8,169 nucleotides of DNA, taken from Bacteroidota bacterium (GTDB lineage: Bacteria > Bacteroidota > Bacteroidia > Bacteroidales > GCA-2748055). Made by a program: the position numbers and the translations under genes. How positions within the stretch are numbered: the stretch's first letter is position 1; every line of letters begins with the position of its first letter. The notes beneath the pieces are model-generated. The model made no database searches. It had not been told where the DNA came from and saw only the letters and a program-made list of their open reading frames with translations. Below, piece by piece: positions 1 through 6,345 of the stretch. The stretch spans positions 1-8,169 of the forward strand of contig JAAEOI010000329.1 of NCBI GenBank assembly GCA_024244665.1, written 5' to 3'.

Positions 1-1406
1 CGGCCACCCTGGCCATGATGTTCTCCGGCCCGCTATCAGACCGCGTCGGCCGCAAGAAAGTCCTGATATATGCCGCCCTGTTGTTCTTCGTATCAGCTGT
101 CTTCTCAGCCCTGTCCACAAGTTATGCCCAGCTTGTGACCGCCAGGATGATCGGGGGACTGGGGGTGGGGGCAGCACTGATCATACCTCCCATGTACATT
201 GCCGAGATCGCTCCGCCAAAAATGCGAGGGCGCCTGGTCTCCTTTAACCAGCTGAATATCGTCATTGGTCTTTCCGCAGCCTTTTTCACCAATTACTTGA
301 TTCTGCAGCTTGGAGAATCCGATGCGGCATGGGTAAGTACCATCAGGCTCGCTGAGAACAACTGGCGCTGGATGTTGAGCCTTGAGGCCCTTCCCGCCAT
401 CCTCTATTTCGGATTCCTGTTCTTTGTCCCGGAAAGCCCTCGGTGGCTTGCCATGAAGGGTAAAGACCAAAAGGCCATTGAGGTCATGTCCAGATTCGAA
501 AATGGGGAGGTTGCAAGGGAGGAGTTCAACCTGGTCCTTGCATCCATTAAGGGTGGAGACAACAAAAGGAAAATTCCTTTGCGGGAGCTTTTCCGTCCGG
601 CCATGAGGTTTGTACTCACCATCGGTATTGTTATTGCAATCCTGCAACAGATTACAGGGATCAATGCAGTATTCTTCTACGCCCCCATGATATTTGAGCA
701 GACAGGGATCGGGACCGATGCCTCTTTTGCCAATGCCATTATCATAGGACTAACCAACCTTGTATTCACCATTGTGGCCATTTCATTTGTGGACAGGCTT
801 GGAAGAAAGCCATTGCTCTCTTTCGGGCTGGTTGGGATCATCGTTTTTATGTTCCTGCTTTCGGGATGCTTTAAATTTGCCGAATACAAAGTGGACCGCC
901 AGGCCATCATTGAGCTGAAAGCGCATGAGGATTTTGAAGCATTCAGAGAGATCGAACAGCTAGAAGGCAAAGTTTTTAAAAATGATGTGGCATTCAAGCA
1001 AAGTCTTTCCGAACTGATCGATCCGCAGGTCATTAAAAAATACGAAGGCGAGATACTAACCAGTACGATCACCATTAACGCATGGCTGGTATTAATCGGC
1101 ATCATTGGTTTTGTGGCTTCCTTTGCCGTTTCCCTGGGACCGGTGATGTGGATCCTTTTTTCTGAACTTTTTCCAGACAGGCTTCGTGGAATAGCTATAT
1201 CGTTCGTGGGTGTGATCAACTCAGCCGTAAGTTTTCTTGTCCAACAGCTTTTCCCATGGGAATTATCCACCATCGGAAGTTCCGCAACCTATTTCATATA
1301 CGGCCTTTTTGCAATGGCCGGATTGCTGTTCGTAGTCATAAAACTTCCTGAAACCAAGGGGAAATCCCTGGAGGCACTTGAAGAGATACTCATTAAAAAA
1401 AGATAG
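1..1406 (+). CDS. Sugar porter family MFS transporter, 5'-truncated by window edge
   Basis: Inner-membrane secondary transporter of the major facilitator superfamily, sugar porter family; probably a proton-coupled importer of a sugar or short oligosaccharide. The frame is open from base 3, and the first visible residues already form the TM2-TM3 loop signature (GPLSDRVGRKK). About 60-70 N-terminal residues (TM1 and most of TM2) therefore lie upstream, and the ATG codons at 15 and 18 are internal. Family motifs appear in order: RMIGGLGVGAAL and MYIAEIAPPKMRGRL (about 145-235), PESPRWLA (about 430-453), QQITGINAVFFYAP (about 645-687), DRLGRKP (about 792-812), GPVMWILFSELFPDRLRG (about 1137-1190), and the C-terminal PETKGKSLEALEE. 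A charged insertion of about 70 residues (873-1082) sits between TM9 and TM10, where E. coli XylE has only a short periplasmic loop. The gene leads into the lipoprotein glycosidase with a 10-base gap, so co-transcription and a role in importing its products are likely. Family is certain; substrate is not. Confidence 0.95.
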   Translation, partial: ATLAMMFSGPLSDRVGRKKVLIYAALLFFVSAVFSALSTSYAQLVTARMIGGLGVGAALIIPPMYIAEIAPPKMRGRLVSFNQLNIVIGLSAAFFTNYLILQLGESDAAWVSTIRLAENNWRWMLSLEALPAILYFGFLFFVPESPRWLAMKGKDQKAIEVMSRFENGEVAREEFNLVLASIKGGDNKRKIPLRELFRPAMRFVLTIGIVIAILQQITGINAVFFYAPMIFEQTGIGTDASFANAIIIGLTNLVFTIVAISFVDRLGRKPLLSFGLVGIIVFMFLLSGCFKFAEYKVDRQAIIELKAHEDFEAFREIEQLEGKVFKNDVAFKQSLSELIDPQVIKKYEGEILTSTITINAWLVLIGIIGFVASFAVSLGPVMWILFSELFPDRLRGIAISFVGVINSAVSFLVQQLFPWELSTIGSSATYFIYGLFAMAGLLFVVIKLPETKGKSLEALEEILIKKR

Positions 1407-1410
1407 GAAG
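1405..1410 (+). promoter_or_regulatory. Ribosome binding site AGGAAG that decides the lipoprotein start
   Basis: AGGAAG lies 6 bases before the ATG at 1417 and overlaps the TAG stop (1404-1406) of the transporter gene. This spacing favours ATG 1417 over ATG 1411, which would touch the site, and over the in-frame ATG at 1378 inside the transporter. The overlap with the stop codon is consistent with translational coupling of the two genes. Confidence 0.6.
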
Positions 1411-1416
1411 ATGACC

Positions 1417-2715
1417 ATGAAAAAACTCTCTTTCATAACCATCATGTTAGTTGTATTAAGCACGGCGTCATGTGGGAATAATGAACCGCCTGAGGAACCT
1501 GTGAATGTTGAATTGAAGAAAAATGAGTTGGGTTATGACCGTTTGTTTGTAAATGGAGAGGAGTTTTTTGTGAAGGGCGCAGGTCTTGAATTCGGAAATG
1601 TGGAGGTCCTTGCCGGTTCAGGCGGGAATTCTTTCAGGACCTGGCGTACGAGGAACCCGGACGAGGATGCAGTTGATGTGTTGAACCGTGCACACAGGAA
1701 CGGTTTGCTGGTACTGATGGGCCTTGATATGGCCAGGGAACGCCATGGATTTGATTACAACGATACCGCGGCAGTCAGGAAGCAATTCGAATTTCTGAAA
1801 GGGGAAGTTGAGCGTCTGAAGGATCATCCTGCATTGTTGGGCTGGGCCATTGGAAATGAACTGAACCTTGAAGCTTCCAATCTGAAAGTCTACGATGCAG
1901 TGAACGAAATATCCCGGATGATCCATAAGATCGACCCGAACCATCCCACCACCACCACCATGGCCGGAATAGGGAAACGAGAGGTCGATTACATCAAAGT
2001 GTATTGTACAGACATTGACTTCCTGTCCATCCAGATGTACGGTGATATTGTGAATCTTCAGCAACGCATCAGTGATGCTGGCTGGGAAGGCCCATATATG
2101 GTGACTGAATGGGGGGCGACCGGCCACTGGGAAGTAGCCCGGACAGAATGGGGAGTGGCCATTGAACAAACCAGCAATGAAAAAGCGGAAGCATTTATTG
2201 ACAGGTACAGGCGGGCCATATTATCTGACCCGGTTCATTGCCTCGGATCCTATGTGTTCCTCTGGGGACAGAAACAGGAACGGACCCCCACATGGTATGG
2301 CATGTTCCTGGCTAACGGGAATATCACGGAAACAGTTGATGCGGTGCAATTTGCATGGACGGGAGAGTGGCCCGGTAACCGCTGTCCTGCAATTGACTCG
2401 TTCCTGCTTAAGGGAAAATCGGGCTATGATAACATCCGGCTCAAGGCCGGCGGGACATTCAGAACCGTGGTGGTTGCCACCGATCCAGAGAATGACATAA
2501 TGTCCTACCGCTGGGAGCTGCTCCCTGAAAGCACAGATCTTGGTATGGGAGGTGATATGGAAGGCCATCCCGGGACACTTATTTCATTAATAACTGACAG
2601 TGGTGATGCAGAGTTCGACACCCCTCAATCTCCTGGGGCCTACAGGATGTATGTGTATGTGACAGATGAGGGGAACCGGTCAGCCACAGCAAATATTCCC
2701 TTTTTGGTTGAGTAA
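1417..2715 (+). CDS. Lipoprotein glycoside hydrolase, clan GH-A TIM barrel with C-terminal Ig-like domain
   Basis: Predicted 432-residue envelope lipoprotein that hydrolyses (or transglycosylates) a beta-glycan. Residues 1-19 are a lipoprotein signal peptide: MKK, a hydrophobic stretch, then TASC with Cys19 as lipidation site. Position -3 is Thr rather than the usual Leu/Val. The acidic residues after the Cys (EPPEEP) may favour surface export. Residues about 35-320 form a (beta/alpha)8 barrel resembling the GH2 catalytic domain and other clan GH-A glycosidases. WAIGNEL carries the likely acid/base Glu148 and MVTEWGA the likely nucleophile Glu231; this Glu/Glu pair after strands 4 and 7 is the clan signature and implies a retaining mechanism. 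NSFRTWR (about residues 69-75) is a conserved barrel-start motif. Residues about 325-432 form an Ig/PKD-like sandwich (DPENDIMSYRWELLPE, then GAYRMYVYVTDEGN). The GH2 N-terminal jelly-roll domains are absent. The architecture recalls GH158-type beta-1,3-glucanases, but I cannot assign a family. Its place between an importer and a phosphorylase suggests that it supplies oligosaccharides. Confidence 0.85.
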   Translation: MKKLSFITIMLVVLSTASCGNNEPPEEPVNVELKKNELGYDRLFVNGEEFFVKGAGLEFGNVEVLAGSGGNSFRTWRTRNPDEDAVDVLNRAHRNGLLVLMGLDMARERHGFDYNDTAAVRKQFEFLKGEVERLKDHPALLGWAIGNELNLEASNLKVYDAVNEISRMIHKIDPNHPTTTTMAGIGKREVDYIKVYCTDIDFLSIQMYGDIVNLQQRISDAGWEGPYMVTEWGATGHWEVARTEWGVAIEQTSNEKAEAFIDRYRRAILSDPVHCLGSYVFLWGQKQERTPTWYGMFLANGNITETVDAVQFAWTGEWPGNRCPAIDSFLLKGKSGYDNIRLKAGGTFRTVVVATDPENDIMSYRWELLPESTDLGMGGDMEGHPGTLISLITDSGDAEFDTPQSPGAYRMYVYVTDEGNRSATANIPFLVE

Positions 2716-2829
2716 CAGAATCCGGCACCCTAAACAAAAGTGATTTGGAATTTGTGGGACAAAGCAACACCTGTGTATTTGAACCCGGGTATTTTACACT
2801 TGCTGATGGAACAAGGTCGAAAAGAATCT
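2716..2829 (+). other. Intergenic gap between glycosidase and phosphorylase
   Basis: This 114-base gap has no convincing terminator hairpin. It contains a candidate promoter (2751-2781) and an A-rich stretch (GAAAAGAA, 2819-2826) just before the chosen start. An in-frame GTG at 2740 and ATG at 2806 would extend the phosphorylase into it. Those up to 30 extra residues look like translated non-coding DNA (no family-like motif, no signal peptide) and overlap the promoter. Confidence 0.5.
2751..2781 (+). promoter_or_regulatory. Candidate Bacteroidetes-type -33/-7 promoter for the phosphorylase gene
   Basis: TTTG at 2751-2754 and TGTATTTG at 2774-2781 are separated by 19 bases. The Bacteroidetes sigma-ABfr consensus is TTTG and TAnnTTTG at a similar spacing; the only mismatch is G for A at the second base of the -7 box. 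Transcription would start near 2786-2790, giving a leader of about 40 bases before ATG 2830. This would allow the phosphorylase to be made independently of the upstream genes. It was found by eye and could occur by chance in AT-rich sequence. Confidence 0.4.
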
Positions 2830-5800
2830 ATGTTTACAATGAATAATAGCAAGGATATTTATTATGGCCAGTCACCGCTGGTCACCCGGGATGAGGGGAT
2901 CAGAGGCGGGATAACAGAACTGGAAGGGGAGGCATTTTACCGAATCTCGGATTACGACCGTATGCCCCCTTTTTTTATGTCGGTTGTCAGCAGTTCGGAC
3001 CACTGGATGTTCATATCTGCTACCGGGGGGTTGACCTGTGGTCGTAAGGATCCTGAAAATGCCCTGTTCCCGTATGATACAGATGACAAGATCCATGATG
3101 CTTTTTCAATCACTGGCTCAAGAAGTATACTCCTGGTGGAAAGGGAGGGCAGGTGCAGCCTGTGGGAACCTTTCCGCACCGATCTTCCGGGTGTATATGA
3201 GACCACCCGGAATCTGTATAAAAACAGAGCAGGGAACAAACTGATATTCGAGGAGATAAACCACTCCCTTGGTCTATCGTTCAGATATGCATGGATGAAC
3301 AGTGACAGGTTTGGCTTTGTAAAGCAATCGGAAATAAGCAATACGGGCATGGCGAAGGAGGTATCAGTCAGGTTTATTGATGGGATCCGGAACATACTTC
3401 CCTATGGCGTGAACCGCATGTTGCAGGCAAATATGAGCACCCTGATTGATGGCTATAAGAAATGTGAGTTGGATGAAGGGACCGGGCTTGGGATCTATAC
3501 CCTCAGCTCCATCCTGACAGACAGGGCAGAACCAAGTGAAGCGTTGAAGGCAACTACTGTCTGGGCGGCCGGACTGGAGAATCCAAAATACCTGCTGTCT
3601 GATGATCAGTTTCCGGCCTTCCTGAAGGGATCGATACCCGAAACAGAATCCTCATTGAAAGGCAGGCGTGGGGCATATTTTGTTTACGGGGAGCTTGAAC
3701 TAGATCCGGGACAGGCCAGGGACTGGCTCATTGTGGCCGATATCAACCAGGGACCTTCGGATGTTCCCTCCACAATCAATATGCTTCGAAAAGGGGGTGA
3801 CCTTAAAGCCCTTGTTCTCGATGATGTAATCCGGGGTACCGGATTCCTGAAGGAGCTTGTAATGCTGGCGGATGGGGAACAGATGTCGGCCGACGGACTT
3901 ACTACGGCAAGACATTTCTCGAATACGCTGTTCAATATCATGCGGGGAGGGGTTTTTCCCAGGGACTACCTTGTTGACACCCCAGATCTCAAGGAGTTTT
4001 TCCGGAAGTGGAATTCCGGGCTATTTGAGAGACTGAGAGGCTTCCTTGAGAACCTGGAACTATCTGTCCATTACCAAGATCTGCTTGAAGCTGCCAGGGA
4101 AACGGGAGATCCCGATCTCACAAGGCTTGTATATGAATACCTACCCCTGACCTTCAGCAGGAGACACGGAGATCCCAGCAGGCCGTGGAACCAGTTTTCC
4201 ATTGATGTAAAAAAACCCGACGGGAGTCGGAAACTCTATTACCAGGGTAACTGGCGTGATATTTTTCAGAACTGGGAAGCTCTTGCCATTTCCTACCCCG
4301 GTTTTACCGAAAGTTTCATATCCAAATTTGTCAACGCGTCCACAGTGGATGGATACAATCCCTACCGGGTAACCAGGGATGGAATAGACTGGGAGATCCT
4401 CGATCCGGATGATCCATGGTCCAACATCGGATACTGGGGGGATCATCAGGTGATCTATCTTTTAAGGCTCCTGGAACTATCAATGAAATATCATCCCGGA
4501 GAGCTCACAAGACTCTTATCTGAGAATCTCTTTGTTTACGCAAACGTTCCATACCGGATCAGGCCCTACGATGAACTTGTGGCCGATGCGAGCAACAGCA
4601 TCGAGTATGATGCAGACCTGGAAGAGATCATTGCCGGAAGGGTTGCCGCGAGCGGTGCGGACGGAAAGCTGCTGTTCGACTCTGCAGGGGAGGTGCTGAA
4701 AACTAACCTGGCCGAAAAGATCCTTATCACTCTGTTATCCAAGCTCAGCAACTTTGTGCCCGAAGGCGGAATCTGGATGAATACCCAGAGGCCCGAATGG
4801 AATGATGCCAACAATGCGCTGGTAGGGAACGGCCTGTCGATGGTCACCCTCTATTACCTCAGGCGGTTTCTCGAAAAAATAGATGAGCTCTTCGGATCGA
4901 TGAAGGGCCCCATCCTGATTGCCGAAGAGGTGGAGGAACTGCTTCAGGCAGTATGGAATGTTTTCCGCGAAGGGACAGGGCTGCTGAGTGGCAGCATCAG
5001 TGATACAGCGCGCCGGGGGATCGTCGATCTGATGGGAACGGCAGGCAGCAATTACCGGAATTCGATCTACGATAAGGGCTTCTCGGAAACAAAGCGAGAG
5101 ATCACGGCCTCCCGGTTGAAGGAATTCATCTCCCTGAGCCTGGAATTCCTGGACCATTCGATCGCATCCAGCAGAAGATTCGACAACCTGTTTCATTCCT
5201 ACAACCTGCTTGAATTCGGAGAGGATACCCTCACTATTACACCCCTGTATGAGATGCTGGAAGGACAGGTAGCGGTATTGGGCTCTGGATATCTTGATGC
5301 GGAAGAAGCATTGCAGGTCCTGGACGCACTTCGGGAGAGCAAAATGTACAGGCCTGACCAGAATTCTTACACGCTCTACCCGGACGGACAGCTGCCTGGA
5401 TTCCTTGAAAAGAACATCATCCCAGCTGAAGCACTGGGCCGGTCTGCCTTCCTGGTCAACGAACTGGAGAGCGGCAGGCGGGAGATCATCGAGGAGGATG
5501 CGGACGGGAACGCCCATTTTAACGGATCCCTGCGGAATGCGGCTGAACTGAAGGAGAGACTGGATGGTATGGGTGATATTTCTCCCCGGGAGAAGGAGGA
5601 GGTATGCAACCTCTTTATAAACTGTTTTAACCACAGGAAATTCACCGGGCGGTCAGGTACTTTCTATAAATACGAGGGACTCGGTTGCATTTACTGGCAT
5701 ATGGTCTCCAAACTTTTACTGGCAGTCCAGGAGGTATATCTTAAGTCAGAACAAAAAGGAGTGGATCCGGAGGTGTTATCCAGGCTAAAAGATCATTATG

Positions 5801-6273
5801 ACCAGATAAAGGATGGCCTGGGGTTAAAGAAGAGTCCCGGTGCATACGGGGCATTCCCGACGGATCCCTATTCACACACCCCTGGATTCAGTGGGGTTCA
5901 GCAACCCGGGATGACTGGTCAGGTCAAGGAAGATGTGATCATCCGGTTTGGTGAACTTGGGGTACTCATTAAAGAGGGCTCTGTAAGCTTCGAACCCCTT
6001 CTGTTGCAGGAACAGGAGTACCTGCAGTCCGGGTATGACTGGCAATTGAACGGGAGAGTGATCCGCCTCGAAGAGGGTGAACTGGGCTTTACCCTGTGCG
6101 GAACCCCTGTCATTTACAGGCTTGGGAAATCCGCTTCCACACTGGTTGAATTGTCCGGCGGAGAGGAGATCACGCTTTCCCACCCTGGTATGCTGGATAA
6201 AGAGCTGAGCTTTCATCTCTTTAACAGAACCGGCCATATCAAATGCATCCGGGTGGAGTTTCCTGGTAGCTAA
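2830..6273 (+). CDS. Large glycoside phosphorylase, probably GH149-type beta-1,3-oligoglucan phosphorylase
   Basis: Cytoplasmic inverting phosphorylase of 1147 residues with no signal peptide. It would cleave a beta-linked glucooligosaccharide with phosphate to give alpha-glucose 1-phosphate and a chain one unit shorter. Order: N-terminal beta-sandwich region opening with YDRMPPFFMSVVSSSDHWMF (about residues 41-60); helical linker; (alpha/alpha)6 barrel with SRRHGDPSRPWN (from about 443), YQGNWRDIFQNWE (471-483) and GYWGDHQ (Asp538, His539); C-terminal beta-sandwich (about 1035-1147). Asp659 in RPEWNDANN aligns by motif with the general-acid Asp of GH94 (WND). His957 (IYWHMVSK) and Thr1029-Gly1030 (PGMTGQVKE) look like the GH94 phosphate-binding His and Thr-Gly. 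GH94 enzymes are about 800 residues; GH149 enzymes are about 1,100 or more with extra domains, which favours GH149. GH161 is the main alternative. Start: ATG 2830 is chosen because it follows the candidate promoter and an A-rich leader; ATG 2839 is possible and GTG 2740 unlikely. The superfamily is near certain; linkage specificity is inferred from length, motifs and neighbours. Confidence 0.88.
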   Translation: MFTMNNSKDIYYGQSPLVTRDEGIRGGITELEGEAFYRISDYDRMPPFFMSVVSSSDHWMFISATGGLTCGRKDPENALFPYDTDDKIHDAFSITGSRSILLVEREGRCSLWEPFRTDLPGVYETTRNLYKNRAGNKLIFEEINHSLGLSFRYAWMNSDRFGFVKQSEISNTGMAKEVSVRFIDGIRNILPYGVNRMLQANMSTLIDGYKKCELDEGTGLGIYTLSSILTDRAEPSEALKATTVWAAGLENPKYLLSDDQFPAFLKGSIPETESSLKGRRGAYFVYGELELDPGQARDWLIVADINQGPSDVPSTINMLRKGGDLKALVLDDVIRGTGFLKELVMLADGEQMSADGLTTARHFSNTLFNIMRGGVFPRDYLVDTPDLKEFFRKWNSGLFERLRGFLENLELSVHYQDLLEAARETGDPDLTRLVYEYLPLTFSRRHGDPSRPWNQFSIDVKKPDGSRKLYYQGNWRDIFQNWEALAISYPGFTESFISKFVNASTVDGYNPYRVTRDGIDWEILDPDDPWSNIGYWGDHQVIYLLRLLELSMKYHPGELTRLLSENLFVYANVPYRIRPYDELVADASNSIEYDADLEEIIAGRVAASGADGKLLFDSAGEVLKTNLAEKILITLLSKLSNFVPEGGIWMNTQRPEWNDANNALVGNGLSMVTLYYLRRFLEKIDELFGSMKGPILIAEEVEELLQAVWNVFREGTGLLSGSISDTARRGIVDLMGTAGSNYRNSIYDKGFSETKREITASRLKEFISLSLEFLDHSIASSRRFDNLFHSYNLLEFGEDTLTITPLYEMLEGQVAVLGSGYLDAEEALQVLDALRESKMYRPDQNSYTLYPDGQLPGFLEKNIIPAEALGRSAFLVNELESGRREIIEEDADGNAHFNGSLRNAAELKERLDGMGDISPREKEEVCNLFINCFNHRKFTGRSGTFYKYEGLGCIYWHMVSKLLLAVQEVYLKSEQKGVDPEVLSRLKDHYDQIKDGLGLKKSPGAYGAFPTDPYSHTPGFSGVQQPGMTGQVKEDVIIRFGELGVLIKEGSVSFEPLLLQEQEYLQSGYDWQLNGRVIRLEEGELGFTLCGTPVIYRLGKSASTLVELSGGEEITLSHPGMLDKELSFHLFNRTGHIKCIRVEFPGS

Positions 6274-6293
6274 ATTGGCTATATCGATAAAAC

Positions 6294-6334
6294 AGTCAAA
6301 CGGAATGCCGGGGATATCTTCTATCGTTCTGACT
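6294..6334 (-). terminator. Weak imperfect hairpin between convergent genes
   Basis: AGTCAAACG (6294-6302) can pair with CGTTCTGACT (6325-6334), giving nine base pairs with one bulged C and a 22-base loop. On the minus strand the stem is followed by GTTTTAT, so it could act as a poor intrinsic terminator for the cytochrome gene. There is no T-run on the plus-strand side. The long loop and low GC content make this tentative. Confidence 0.22.
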
Positions 6335-6345
6335 CCATGTTTCAA

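Noticed and set aside
15..20. ATG 15 or ATG 18 as true start of the transporter
   Set aside because: The frame is open upstream and the next residues are the TM2-TM3 loop motif, so TM1 and most of TM2 must lie before the window.
105..647. Antisense open frame (180 codons) inside the transporter gene
   Set aside because: It is a shadow of the strongly conserved sugar-porter frame; the product is low-complexity and has no domain features.
1378..1416. Upstream ATG 1378 or ATG 1411 as start of the lipoprotein
   Set aside because: A start at 1378 overlaps the transporter by 29 bases and puts a charged peptide before the signal sequence. At 1411 the ATG abuts the AGGAAG site. ATG 1417 gives the best RBS spacing and a normal signal peptide.
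1618..2169. Antisense open frame (183 codons) inside the glycosidase gene
   Set aside because: It is opposite the TIM-barrel coding region, which carries the catalytic motifs. No RBS or family signature was seen.
4735..5634. Long antisense open frame (299 codons, minus strand) inside the phosphorylase gene
   Set aside because: It is fully antisense to a conserved enzyme region. It shows no recognisable motif, and codon bias of the real gene commonly leaves such frames open.
2830..6273. Calling the phosphorylase a cellobiose phosphorylase (GH94)
   Set aside because: It is about 350 residues longer than typical GH94 enzymes and carries extra conserved blocks (SRRHGDPSRPWN, YQGNWRDIFQNWE) that better fit GH149-type enzymes.
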